This document shows, piece after piece, positions 17,584 to 26,122 of a stretch of DNA of 64,000 bases (position 1 is the stretch's first letter; the number at the start of each line of letters is the position of its first letter). The stretch covers positions 3,224,001 through 3,288,000 of the forward strand of contig NZ_CP046507.1 in NCBI RefSeq assembly GCF_009741445.1, given 5' to 3'. The position numbers and the translations under genes were made by a program. The notes beneath the pieces were generated by a model. It saw only the letters and a list, made by a program, of their open reading frames with translations, did not search any database and had not been told where the DNA came from. This DNA is from Mycobacterium avium subsp. avium (lineage in GTDB: Bacteria > Actinomycetota > Actinomycetes > Mycobacteriales > Mycobacteriaceae).

Positions 17584-18798
17584 TTATTGCGGGTCGAACA
17601 GCACCGGGACCGACGTCGGCGACCGGAACACCTGGCCCCGGATGTGGGGATCGTCGGCGTCGGGGTCCAGCCGAAGGTTCGGCAGCCGGTCCAGCAGCAG
17701 GTTGACGGCGGTGCGCATCTCCAGGCGGGCCAGATGCATGCCCAGGCAGACGTGCACGCCGTGCCCCCAGCCCAGATGACTTTTGGGCGCGCGGAAGATG
17801 TCGAACCTGTCCGGGTCGGTGTAGCGGTCCTCCTGCCGGTTGGCGGCGCCCAGCATCGGCATCACCGTGGAGCCGGCCGGGATCGGCACCCCGCCGAGTT
17901 CGGTGTCGCGGGTGGCCACCCGGGTGATGGTCAGCAGCGGGGGCTCCCAGCGCACGCCCTCCTCGATGGCCTGCGGCAGCAGCGAGCGGTCCGCGCGGAT
18001 GGCATCCAACTGCTCCGGATCGGACAGCAGCGCAAGCAGCAGGCTGCCCAGCGCCCGGTACGTCGTCTCCACCCCGGCCGGCAGCAGCAGCCGCAGGAAG
18101 GAGTAGATCTCCTCGTCTTCCAGCTTCTCGCCGTCGATCTCGGCCTGGGCCAGCCCGCTGATCAGATCGTCCTTGGGCTCTGCGCGCCGCGCCGCCAGGA
18201 TCGGCGCGAAGTAGTCGCACAGCGCGGCCGAGGCGGCAAGCCCGCGTTGCGGATTCAGGATCCAGCTCAGCAACGAGATGGACCACCGCTGAAACTGCGG
18301 GTAGTCCTGCTCGGGCAGGCCCAGCAGGCCCGCGATGATCCGGCTGGGATAGTCGAAGGTGAACTCCTTGACCAGATCGGCCTTGCCGTTGCCGGCGAAC
18401 CTGTCGATCAGGCTGTTGCCCACCCGCCCGACCAGCTCGTCCTCCCAGCGCGCCAATGCCTTCTGCGAGAAGGCCTTTGACACCAGCGACCGCAGCCGTC
18501 CGTGCACCGGCTCGTCCATACCCAGCATCACGCGCTCGCCCAGCACCGGCCCGAACGCCGCGATGACGGCGGCCGAGGAGAACGTCTCGTTGTCGCGCAG
18601 CATCTGCTGGGCGTCCTCGTGGCGGTAGACGATGAACACCGGCTTGGATTCCTCGTGCGGCATGCCCGAGGTGTCCAATCGCTGAATCGGCTCCTCGCGG
18701 CGCAGCCGGGCCAATTCGGTGTACGGGTCGCGCACGTCCCCGGAGACCGCGTCGTCGAAGGCGCCGAAGTCTTCCAGGTCGTCGAAAAGTTGCTCCAT
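17584..18798 (-). CDS. Cytochrome P450
   Basis: A 404-residue soluble bacterial P450. The I-helix motif is LLPAGVETTYRALG, the K-helix ExxR is EEGVRW, and the haem ligand is Cys351 in GWGHGVHVCLG, with Trp in place of the usual Phe of FxxGxHxC. The start is ATG 18798 after an AGAGGGG ribosome site. No ferredoxin or ferredoxin reductase gene is adjacent, so electrons must come from elsewhere. Its operon partners are an SDR immediately upstream (2-bp gap) and an aldehyde dehydrogenase downstream, suggesting hydroxylation of a lipid or terpenoid followed by oxidation. Confidence 0.94.
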   Translation of the reverse strand: MEQLFDDLEDFGAFDDAVSGDVRDPYTELARLRREEPIQRLDTSGMPHEESKPVFIVYRHEDAQQMLRDNETFSSAAVIAAFGPVLGERVMLGMDEPVHGRLRSLVSKAFSQKALARWEDELVGRVGNSLIDRFAGNGKADLVKEFTFDYPSRIIAGLLGLPEQDYPQFQRWSISLLSWILNPQRGLAASAALCDYFAPILAARRAEPKDDLISGLAQAEIDGEKLEDEEIYSFLRLLLPAGVETTYRALGSLLLALLSDPEQLDAIRADRSLLPQAIEEGVRWEPPLLTITRVATRDTELGGVPIPAGSTVMPMLGAANRQEDRYTDPDRFDIFRAPKSHLGWGHGVHVCLGMHLARLEMRTAVNLLLDRLPNLRLDPDADDPHIRGQVFRSPTSVPVLFDPQ

Positions 18799-18800
18799 GA

Positions 18801-19826
18801 TTACCCCTCTTGATCCCCTTGACGTGCCGCGCTTTTCGGTGACGAGAACCGCCCGGCCAGCGTGGCCAGGCGCTGCAACACCGGCTGCGGAAGCACCCGC
18901 GCCACCAACACCATGGCCCGCTGGCCGTGCGTCAGCGGCCACGCCCCGTCCCGCATCGATCCCTGCCGCGGTATGCCCAGCACCAACCGCGACAGGTGGT
19001 GCATGCCCGACGCTGGCAGGATCCTGTTGGCGGCCAACAACATCGACGCGTCGGGGCCGACCCCGCGGCGGCGGAACGGCGCCCGGTCGTCCAGCGCCTT
19101 GCACAGGCCGTCGGTGAACCGCTCGGGCGGCCGGGCGAAACTGACCGCCAAGCGCCCGCGGGTGTTCATGGTGGTGTGCAGGCGGGCATAGGGGCCGCTG
19201 AAGTTGCGGTCGTCGGTGGTGCCGGCGTCGGTGATGATCTCGGTGTCATAGGTGCCGGCCACCAACACCGTCACCCCCAAACCGAACGGCGCGATCTCGC
19301 CCGCCAGCGATTCGCCCCACCGTTCCAGCGCGCCCTTGGCCGCCGAGTACGGGGCGGTGCCGGGCTGGCCGCGAACCCCGGCCGCGCTGGACACCAGGAC
19401 GATCCGCCCCCGCCCGGCGGCCCGCATGGACGGCAACAGGGCCTGGGTGAGCGCAACCGGGCCCAGCACGCTGGTGGCGAACATCCGCTGCCACAACGCC
19501 GTATCGGTCTCCTCCACCATTCCGGCGGCCGAGATTCCGGCGTTGTGCACTATCGCATACGGTGCGCCCACGGCTTCCTCGATGGCCTTGGCGGCCGCGG
19601 CGACCGACGCGCTGTCGGTCAGATCGAGCTGTACGCCGATCAACCGATCGTCGTCGGGGTCCTGCCCGGTGCCGTCGCGAATGGCCCGGCGCAACAGGGG
19701 CATTCCCTGATCCGGTGTTCGCATGGCGGCGACCACCCGCCACCCTTCGCGATACATCCGCAGCGCGGAGGCGAACCCCAGTCCGCGGGATGCGCCGGTG
19801 ATGACGACGCTGCGCGGCTCAGCCAT
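18801..19826 (-). CDS. SDR family oxidoreductase with C-terminal extension
   Basis: A 341-residue SDR. VVITGASRGLGFASA (residues 7-21) is the nucleotide loop, HNAG replaces NNAG, and Ser (LVSSAAG) plus YSAAKGA form the catalytic site. About 90 residues extend beyond the SDR core, including a hydrophobic stretch near the C terminus, so membrane association is possible. It overlaps the end of the upstream AveC-family gene by 8 bp and is 2 bp from the P450 start, so all three are co-translated. Probable role: oxidising an alcohol produced in the pathway. Confidence 0.88.
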   Translation of the reverse strand: MAEPRSVVITGASRGLGFASALRMYREGWRVVAAMRTPDQGMPLLRRAIRDGTGQDPDDDRLIGVQLDLTDSASVAAAAKAIEEAVGAPYAIVHNAGISAAGMVEETDTALWQRMFATSVLGPVALTQALLPSMRAAGRGRIVLVSSAAGVRGQPGTAPYSAAKGALERWGESLAGEIAPFGLGVTVLVAGTYDTEIITDAGTTDDRNFSGPYARLHTTMNTRGRLAVSFARPPERFTDGLCKALDDRAPFRRRGVGPDASMLLAANRILPASGMHHLSRLVLGIPRQGSMRDGAWPLTHGQRAMVLVARVLPQPVLQRLATLAGRFSSPKSAARQGDQEG

Positions 19827-20964
19827 GCCCGACCGCGGTGGTCGCGCAGGCGCCCGCACCGGGTGGTGGCGGCTGCACGTCGGGGCGGCCGTGGGGTTGC
19901 CCGCTCATCCAGGTCGACCAGATGCCGACCGAGTATGGGCCCTGCGCGCCGGCCTTCTCGTAAAAACCCTGTGGGTCATAGACTTTGGCTTCCGGATACG
20001 GCCAGGGGCAGGCGACGGAGGTCGCCGCCTTGGTGGCCTTGATGACGGCGAACCACGCCCCGTAGGCGAAGTAGGACACGTTGATGATGACGAACATCAC
20101 CAGGAAGGTGCCGAGCACCGGCCGCGCCGGGAAGAGTTTGGCTTTGGCGGCCAGCTTTTCGGCCACCGATTTGCCGGTGTCGTCGCGATAGCACAGGATC
20201 GCGGCCGGGACCATCACGAAGGTCACCGAGAACGACTCCCAGATCAGCGGGAACTGGAAGGTGGTGCCGGTGAACACCGAACCCCAGGGGATGACCTGTG
20301 AATAGATGTACGTGCCCATGTGGACCAGCTGGATCTCCAGCCAGGCGTCGAAGACGAAACCGATCGCGCAGGTCAGCACGCCCAGGCTGACCAGCGGGTG
20401 CCGCGCCAAGAACGACTGCGGGCCGTACTTGGCCTGAAGCCTGCGCAGAATCCACACCGCCGGGAAGTACGGTCCGAAATAGAAAGTCACGTAACCGAAT
20501 ACGACGAACGGCTCCACCGTCGGCGACAACGACACCAGCGGCCAGGATTCCGGCCAGTGGATCAGGTCGGGGTTGTACACCGCGAACGGCGCCCAGTTCA
20601 TGATCGGGTCCTGCCACACGATCAGGGTGGTGCACAGGAACATCAGCATCGCCGGGCTGCCCGGGTTGCGGCGCCATCCCCTGACGAAGACCACCACCAA
20701 CACGATCAGCATGACCACGGTGGAGATCTGGATGAACGTCATATAATCCAGGCCGAAGATGAACTTCACCGGGCGCGGACGGCCCTGCACGTTCGGGTTG
20801 GCCACCCGCGGATCCAGCGCGACGCGGCAGTTCGCGATGAAGAAGAGTGCGAACGCCGCCAAGCCGGCGCCGGCCACCCAGCCGCCCCAGCCGCGTGTGC
20901 CGGTTCGCCGCGGGGCGGCCGATTCCCGTTGTGCCGCAGGCGAAGTGGTGTGTTCGGTCGACAT
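19819..20964 (-). CDS. AveC-family (spirocyclase-like) membrane protein
   Basis: A 381-residue polytopic protein with about seven predicted helices, for example FIQISTVVMLIVLVVVFV, FVVFGYVTFYFGPYFPAVW and LVSLGVLTCAIGFVFDAW. The pattern and the WQDP/NW motifs in the loops resemble the family named after AveC, the avermectin spiroketal cyclase/dehydratase; I recognise the family by general appearance, not alignment. Many mycobacterial members sit beside P450 genes. Starts ATG 20964 after GAGAGGAAGG and 4 bp after the binding-protein gene. Function could be cyclisation, dehydration or membrane handling of the substrate. Confidence 0.65.
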   Translation of the reverse strand: MSTEHTTSPAAQRESAAPRRTGTRGWGGWVAGAGLAAFALFFIANCRVALDPRVANPNVQGRPRPVKFIFGLDYMTFIQISTVVMLIVLVVVFVRGWRRNPGSPAMLMFLCTTLIVWQDPIMNWAPFAVYNPDLIHWPESWPLVSLSPTVEPFVVFGYVTFYFGPYFPAVWILRRLQAKYGPQSFLARHPLVSLGVLTCAIGFVFDAWLEIQLVHMGTYIYSQVIPWGSVFTGTTFQFPLIWESFSVTFVMVPAAILCYRDDTGKSVAEKLAAKAKLFPARPVLGTFLVMFVIINVSYFAYGAWFAVIKATKAATSVACPWPYPEAKVYDPQGFYEKAGAQGPYSVGIWSTWMSGQPHGRPDVQPPPPGAGACATTAVGHG

Positions 20965-20968
20965 CAGG

Positions 20969-22087
20969 TCAACCTTCCTCTCCGAAACGATCGACCAGAT
21001 GCGAGTTGACGCCGTCCGCGTCGAGGGTTCTGGCCACCAGATACCCGGCGCCCATCCAGGCGCGTCGCGTCCACTTGCCGAACGACACCCGGGTGCCGGG
21101 CGCACCGGAGGCCGCCGGCATCATCTTCACCCGCTCCAGCGCCTCCTTGACCCCGCGCGGGCTGAGCGGATGCGCATCGGCGAAGGCCCGCACCAGGGTG
21201 GCGGCGACGTCGCAGTTGACCACCGGCACGCAATATTCCGGCCGCCGGCCCCCGTACTTTGCGGCGTAGCGGTCGAGGAAGTCCTGCCCGATCCGGTTGT
21301 CCTCGTCGTATTGGTCGACGCCGACCCAGCCCATGAAGGCGTTCCACATGATCGGGTTGACCCAGGCGTTCTGGAAGGCGGTGGTGGTGAAGCGCGGCGG
21401 ATCCCAATCGACCGCCTGCAATGCCGGATTGATGAACACGATGCCGAACCCGAAACCCAGATGCACGATCGCCTCGGACTTGGCGTCGTGCAGCGTGCGC
21501 ACGGCCCCGTTGATGTCCTGCGCGGTTTGCGCGATGGCCGCCTCGGCGACGATGCGAATGCCCTTGCGCCGGCAGGCGCTGCGCAGGTTCTTCAGGTAGC
21601 TTTCGCCGATCAGGTTCTGCTCGACGAGCACTCCGATCTCGGAAAGTCCGCGCTTGGCAACGAGATCCGCGATGAAGATCGGCTCGTCGGTCATCGACCC
21701 CTGCGGGAATGAGAAGGTCCATTCACCCAGCCAGTCGTCGGTGCCGGTGACGCTGAGCGCCGGCACCTTGAACCGCTCTTCGATCGCCTCGCGGGTGGGC
21801 ACGCAGTTGTCGGTGATGTGCGGCCCGAACACCACCAGGCAGCCCTCGTCGACGAGTTCGCCGAAGGCGTCGATGACCGCTTTGACCGATCCTTTGGGCA
21901 GGCCCTCCACCTCGCGGTAGATCATCTGGACCGCTCGGTCCAGCACGCCCTGCTCGGCGGCCTCGGCGAAGACGAGGTCGAAACAGCGGGTGAAGTCGGC
22001 CTTCATCTCCTCGGGGAACCCCGGCGGCAGGGCGAAGTCCATCAGATAGCCGACCTTGATCGGCTCAGCGCTGCTTTCGTAGGACAT
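20969..22087 (-). CDS. ABC-type substrate-binding-fold protein (Leu/Ile/Val family) without signal peptide
   Basis: A 372-residue type I periplasmic-binding-fold protein: IKVGYLMDFALPPG opens lobe 1, VVFGPHITDNC and PALSVTGTDDW are hinge-side strands, and the second lobe runs to the C terminus. Binding proteins of this class bind amides, amino acids or other small ligands. The N terminus MSYESSAEPIKV has no signal peptide or lipobox, and no in-frame upstream start adds one. No permease or ATPase is nearby. A cytosolic ligand sensor or carrier is therefore more likely than an importer component. First gene of the P450 operon; ribosome site GGGAGG. Confidence 0.8.
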   Translation of the reverse strand: MSYESSAEPIKVGYLMDFALPPGFPEEMKADFTRCFDLVFAEAAEQGVLDRAVQMIYREVEGLPKGSVKAVIDAFGELVDEGCLVVFGPHITDNCVPTREAIEERFKVPALSVTGTDDWLGEWTFSFPQGSMTDEPIFIADLVAKRGLSEIGVLVEQNLIGESYLKNLRSACRRKGIRIVAEAAIAQTAQDINGAVRTLHDAKSEAIVHLGFGFGIVFINPALQAVDWDPPRFTTTAFQNAWVNPIMWNAFMGWVGVDQYDEDNRIGQDFLDRYAAKYGGRRPEYCVPVVNCDVAATLVRAFADAHPLSPRGVKEALERVKMMPAASGAPGTRVSFGKWTRRAWMGAGYLVARTLDADGVNSHLVDRFGEEG

Positions 22088-22118
22088 CTGACCTCCCGAG
22101 GACAAATTCGCGCGCGCC

Positions 22119-22147
22119 GGTCTGTAAACCTAATATTTGTTCAGACC
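22119..22147. promoter_or_regulatory. Regulon operator upstream of the binding-protein/P450 operon
   Basis: The core AACCTAATATTTGTTC (CCTA-ATAT-TTGT at 22129-22140) matches the AACCAAATATTTGTT element. It is framed by an exact inverted repeat GGTCTG (22119-22124) and CAGACC (22142-22147). It lies 32-60 bp upstream of the binding-protein start, suited to repression of the whole five-gene operon. Confidence 0.6.
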
Positions 22148-22169
22148 CTAGCGGGGTCGGTATGCAGCG

Positions 22170-23012
22170 TCAATCATCGGACCCGAGCGAACCGCCCGAC
22201 CCGAAGTAGATGCCGATCATCTCGCCCAGGGCCTTGCCCACCGCCGCGTCGTCGGTCAACGGCCCGGCGATGGCGGCCCGGGCCGCCTCGGGCAGGCTCA
22301 GGCCCTCGGCGATCAGCCTGCCCGCCGCGATCAGCACCCGCGTCGACGCGACCTCGCGCAACCCGGCGGTTTCCAGCCGGCGGATGGCCTGCCCGAAGCG
22401 GACCAGCTCGGCCGCGGTGGCGGCGTCCACGCCCGCCTCGTGCGCGACGATCCCCTCCTCGACATCGGCTGCGGGGAAATCGAATTCGATGGCGACCATG
22501 CGCTGGCGCGTCGAATCCTTGAGATCCTTCAGCACGCTCTGATAGCCGGGGTTGTAGGACACCACCAGCCCGAAGCCGGGCGCGGCGTCCAGCGTGATGC
22601 CGAGTCGCTCGATGGGCAGCTGCCGGCGGTGGTCGGCCAGCGGGTGCAGCACCACGGTGGTGTCCTGGCGGGCCTCCACCACCTCGTCGAGGTAGCAGAT
22701 CGCCCCCTCCCGCACCGCCCGGGTCAGCGGGCCGTCCACCCACACGGTCTCGTCGCCGCGCAGCAGGTAGCGGCCGACCAGGTCGGCGGTGGTCAGGTCG
22801 TCGTGGCAGGCGACGGTGATCAGCGGCCGGCCCAGGTCGTAGGCCATCGCTTCGACGAACCGGGTCTTCCCGCAGCCCGTCGGGCCCTTGAGGACGAGCG
22901 CCAGGCCCTGCCGATACGCGGCCTTGAAGACGGCCTCCTCGCTGCCGACCGCCCGGTAGTACGGGCGCGCCTCGGCGGCATGGACGTATGCAAGTCCGGA
23001 CTGGTCGACCAT
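22170..23012 (-). CDS. CbbQ/NirQ/NorQ-type AAA+ ATPase
   Basis: A 280-residue MoxR-clade AAA+ ATPase. Walker A is GPTGCGKT (residues 43-50), Walker B AICYLDE (104-110), and the C-terminal CbbQ_C region contains [20 protein letters not shown]. Relatives act with a VWA-domain partner to activate metalloenzymes, such as Rubisco (CbbQ/CbbO) or nitric-oxide reductase (NorQ/NorD). Here the VWA partner is encoded 13 bp upstream, but neither Rubisco nor NO reductase genes are in the window. The client is unknown; enzymes of the neighbouring catabolic operons are candidates. Confidence 0.9.
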   Translation of the reverse strand: MVDQSGLAYVHAAEARPYYRAVGSEEAVFKAAYRQGLALVLKGPTGCGKTRFVEAMAYDLGRPLITVACHDDLTTADLVGRYLLRGDETVWVDGPLTRAVREGAICYLDEVVEARQDTTVVLHPLADHRRQLPIERLGITLDAAPGFGLVVSYNPGYQSVLKDLKDSTRQRMVAIEFDFPAADVEEGIVAHEAGVDAATAAELVRFGQAIRRLETAGLREVASTRVLIAAGRLIAEGLSLPEAARAAIAGPLTDDAAVGKALGEMIGIYFGSGGSLGSDD

Positions 23013-23025
23013 GGCTTCCCTTCTG

Positions 23026-24783
23026 TTAGCCGGCGCCCACGTGCGCCGATGTGTGCGGCCGGCGGGATGTCGCGGTACCGGCACGCGCGTTCGCGGTGGT
23101 GCGGCGGCGGACCTCCGCCGCGCGCAGGGCCGAGCGGAACAGCGGACCGATCACCCCGGCCAGCTGATCGGGGCGCGCGATCGTCGCGTGCGCGGTAGTG
23201 CCGAATACCCGGCGCAGGGACTGCACGTCGGTCCCCGCGCCGACGGTCAGGCACACGCAGCCGGTCCCCCGCCGGCGCGCCTCGGTCAGCGCCCGGCGCG
23301 CATCCGCGGCACCGTAGGCCCGCTCGTATCCGTGGTCGTAGGCCAGCCCGTCGGACAGCACCACCAACAGCCGTCGCGACGTGCCGCCGCGCGCCTCCAA
23401 GATCGCGGAGCCGTGCCGGATGGCCGCGCCCAGCCGGGAGTACGCGCCGGGCTCGAGGCTGTTGAGCCGCCTGATCACCTGGGCGTTGAGCTGGTCGTCG
23501 AACCGCTTCACCGGCACCATGCTCACCGCGCGCCGGCCCTGCGAGTAGTAGGCGTACAGCGCGACCCGATCCCCCAAATCATGAAGCGCCACAGCGAGAT
23601 CGGCGACCGCCGCGCGCTGCTGCTCATGCACGGTGCGCCCGACGGTGCCCGGCTCGGCCGCCGACCCCGACACGTCGAGGAGCAGCAGCACCGACAGGTC
23701 GCGGCGGCGCCGCAGGCTGTCCAGGTACACCGCCTCGTCGGGCACCGACCCGGCCCGTACCTCGACCCGGGCCTCCACCGCGGCGTCGATGTCGATGTCG
23801 TCGCCCTGCGGCTGCCGGTGCCGCCGGTGCAGACCCATGCCCAGTCGCGCGAGCGGGCGGCGCACCGCGATGGCGTCGTCGACGGCCAGCGTGGCCCGCG
23901 CCGTGACGGCCGGCTCGACCTCGCGCACGGTGCACCAGGCGGGCCGGTAACTCCCGCGCGCCACGTCCCATTCCGGATACCGCACCCCGTCGGCGGGATC
24001 CTCGTCGTTCCCCTCGTCGGCGGGGGCCGACGCGAGCGAGGCGACGGCGTAGGCACCGCGCTTTCCGGAATCGGTGCGATGCGTGGGGCTGTCCGCGCCC
24101 GGCGGCCCGCCGCCGCTGCCGGTCTTGCGCGCCGACGACAGCAGCTTCTTCAGCCACTTGCCGAGGGCGCCGCCCCCGCCGACCGGGCTGGTGAACAGGT
24201 CCGGGTCGTCCGAGTCGTCGACCGCCGCGTCGTCGAGCTCCGCGAGGTCGGCGGCCCCGTCGCGCCGCGGGACGTGCGCGGGTGCCGCCTTGTCGTCTGG
24301 CTGGTCCGGCCGGGCGGCCCGCCCGCATGCGGCAAGCACCTTCCCCGCCCGGATCACCCCGAATTCCGGCTCCGGGTCGGGCAGCGCCACCTGTGCGGCG
24401 GCCAGCGCCAGCGACGCCCGCGGGGAATCGCTGCGGCCGGCGACGCCACGGTCGCCCAGGGACGCCAACACGCGGGGCAGCACCGGCGCGTTGGCGACCA
24501 GGGCGCGGTGGCCTTCGACGGTCAGGTAGCGCTGGGCCAGCTTGCGGTGCCGCAGCAACCGGCCCACGACGTCGGGGCGCAGGCTGCCGGCGGCGATCAT
24601 CGACGCCTGCACCGCTAGGGATTTGAGCGCCCCGGGCGCGCCGGCGTCGACGTAGATCGTCTGGCCGTCGGTCCACGCCGGCTCCCCCGGTGGCAGCCCG
24701 GCGACCGCGACGGCCCGGCCCGCGAGCGCGGAGGCGAGCATGCCCAGGGCTTGCCATTGGTCGGCACAGGCGTCATCCCCCAT
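23026..24783 (-). CDS. VWA-domain protein, NorD/CbbO-like partner of the AAA+ ATPase
   Basis: A 585-residue protein starting [10 protein letters not shown]. The C-terminal third is a von Willebrand A domain with an intact MIDAS: DVSGS at residues 370-374, then the Thr/Ser-containing [15 protein letters not shown] and [10 protein letters not shown]. The first 350 residues contain a helical NorD/CbbO-like region and a Gly/Pro-rich linker. It is first in an operon with the CbbQ/NorQ-type ATPase. In known systems the VWA protein binds the client and the ATPase remodels it. A regulon-type operator is about 20 bp upstream of the ATG. Confidence 0.85.
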   Translation of the reverse strand: MGDDACADQWQALGMLASALAGRAVAVAGLPPGEPAWTDGQTIYVDAGAPGALKSLAVQASMIAAGSLRPDVVGRLLRHRKLAQRYLTVEGHRALVANAPVLPRVLASLGDRGVAGRSDSPRASLALAAAQVALPDPEPEFGVIRAGKVLAACGRAARPDQPDDKAAPAHVPRRDGAADLAELDDAAVDDSDDPDLFTSPVGGGGALGKWLKKLLSSARKTGSGGGPPGADSPTHRTDSGKRGAYAVASLASAPADEGNDEDPADGVRYPEWDVARGSYRPAWCTVREVEPAVTARATLAVDDAIAVRRPLARLGMGLHRRHRQPQGDDIDIDAAVEARVEVRAGSVPDEAVYLDSLRRRRDLSVLLLLDVSGSAAEPGTVGRTVHEQQRAAVADLAVALHDLGDRVALYAYYSQGRRAVSMVPVKRFDDQLNAQVIRRLNSLEPGAYSRLGAAIRHGSAILEARGGTSRRLLVVLSDGLAYDHGYERAYGAADARRALTEARRRGTGCVCLTVGAGTDVQSLRRVFGTTAHATIARPDQLAGVIGPLFRSALRAAEVRRRTTANARAGTATSRRPHTSAHVGAG

Positions 24784-24804
24784 GCTCAACCTCCGACTTG
24801 TTGA

Positions 24805-24816
24805 CCAAATATCTGT
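24805..24816. promoter_or_regulatory. Regulon operator between VWA and acyl-CoA dehydrogenase operons
   Basis: TTGACCAAATATCTGTTCC, core CCAA-ATAT-CTGT, 22 bp upstream of the VWA start and about 150 bp from the divergent acyl-CoA dehydrogenase. It nearly matches the copies upstream of the binding-protein operon and the tandem-TetR gene. A separate exact inverted repeat GTCAATGA/TCATTGAC (24845-24852, 24925-24932) lies nearer the dehydrogenase. Confidence 0.6.
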
Positions 24817-24964
24817 TCCAACCGTAGAGTCCGGCTGCACGGCAGTCAATGAGTCGGGAGCACATGATGATTGAGTTCACCGTCGGGTGGCGCCGTGTCA
24901 CCGACGGCCGCTCGCGGCGTCGCGTCATTGACCTCGAATCCGCCCCGACGTAGTGTCCGGCAAA

Positions 24965-26122
24965 ATGGATTTCTGCTATCCCGCGGAAGTGGAACGGTTC
25001 CGCACCGAGCTGCGTGACTGGCTGTCGGACAACCTGACCGACGAGCTGGTGAAAGCACGCCGCGCCGGCGGCCGTGACGACGCCGCGTTCGAGATGCTGC
25101 GGGCGTGGAACCAGACGATGGCCGACGCGGGATGGGCCGCGGTGTCCTGGCCGCGCGAATACGGTGGCCGCGGCGCGACGGTGCTCGAGCAGCTGGTCTA
25201 CACCGAGGAGACCACCCGGGCGCGAGCTCCCTTGCCGCTCAACGTCATTGGCTTGAACAACATCGCGCCGGCAATCATGCAGTACGGCACCGAGGCGCAG
25301 AAGCAGCGGCTGCTGCCGCGCATGATGCGCGCCGACGACATCTGGTGCCAGGGCATGTCGGAACCCGATGCCGGGTCCGACCTCGCGGCGCTGCGCACCC
25401 GTGCGGTGCGCGACGGTGACGACTTCGTGGTCACCGGGCAGAAGATCTGGACCTCGCTGGGCCACCGCGCCGACTGGTGCCAGCTTTATGTGCGCACCGA
25501 TCCGGATGCGCCCAACCACAAGGGGATCTCGTGCCTGATCGTCGACATGACGCTGCCCGGCATCGAGGCCCGTCCGCTGGTCACGCTGGGCGGCGACGCC
25601 GATTTCGCCGAGGTCTTCTTTCACGACGTGCGGGTGCCGGCGGACGCGTTGCTCGGCCCGCTCAATGCGGGCTGGCAGGTGGCCACCACCACGCTGAGCC
25701 ACGAGCGGGCCGGGGCCGCCCGGTTGTACGCGGAGATGCAGGTGCGGCTGGAAGAGCTGGTGGACGATCTGGCCGCCGCCGGCACCGGCGCGCTGGACGA
25801 CCCGGTCACGCTGCGGCGCCTCGGCGAACTCGCGGTGCGGATCAAATATCTGGAAGTGCTGTGCCAGCGGTCGATTTCGGCCACCCTGCACGGCGGGTCG
25901 GAACTGGTGGCGCTGGGGTCGGCCAGCCTGGCCAAAACGGTGTGGGGCGAGATCGGGCAGGACCTGGCCGCGCTGGCCTTCGACGTGCTGGGCTCCCGCG
26001 ACGACGGGCGGGCGTGGGCGAACTACCGGCTGACGTCGCGCTCGCTGACCATCGCGGGCGGCACCACGCAGATCAACAAGAACATCACCGCCCAACGGGT
26101 GTTGGGGTTGCCGCGCAAATGA
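24965..26122 (+). CDS. Acyl-CoA dehydrogenase, larger subunit of a probable pair
   Basis: A 385-residue FAD acyl-CoA dehydrogenase, which desaturates acyl-CoA at the alpha-beta bond. CQGMSEPDAGSDLAALRT is the FAD/substrate signature, KIWTSLGHRADWCQLYVRT follows, and GGTTQINKNITAQRVLGLPR closes the C-terminal FAD site. It overlaps the next dehydrogenase by 4 bp (ATGA). Paired, slightly dissimilar FadE subunits forming alpha2beta2 enzymes are known in mycobacterial steroid side-chain degradation, and this pair has that look. No clear ribosome site; a GTG at 24953 is an alternative start. Confidence 0.92.
   Translation: MDFCYPAEVERFRTELRDWLSDNLTDELVKARRAGGRDDAAFEMLRAWNQTMADAGWAAVSWPREYGGRGATVLEQLVYTEETTRARAPLPLNVIGLNNIAPAIMQYGTEAQKQRLLPRMMRADDIWCQGMSEPDAGSDLAALRTRAVRDGDDFVVTGQKIWTSLGHRADWCQLYVRTDPDAPNHKGISCLIVDMTLPGIEARPLVTLGGDADFAEVFFHDVRVPADALLGPLNAGWQVATTTLSHERAGAARLYAEMQVRLEELVDDLAAAGTGALDDPVTLRRLGELAVRIKYLEVLCQRSISATLHGGSELVALGSASLAKTVWGEIGQDLAALAFDVLGSRDDGRAWANYRLTSRSLTIAGGTTQINKNITAQRVLGLPRK

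Noticed and set aside
24773..26095. 440-codon antisense frame over the acyl-CoA dehydrogenase
   Set aside because: His/Arg/Gln-rich antisense shadow of a strongly supported gene.
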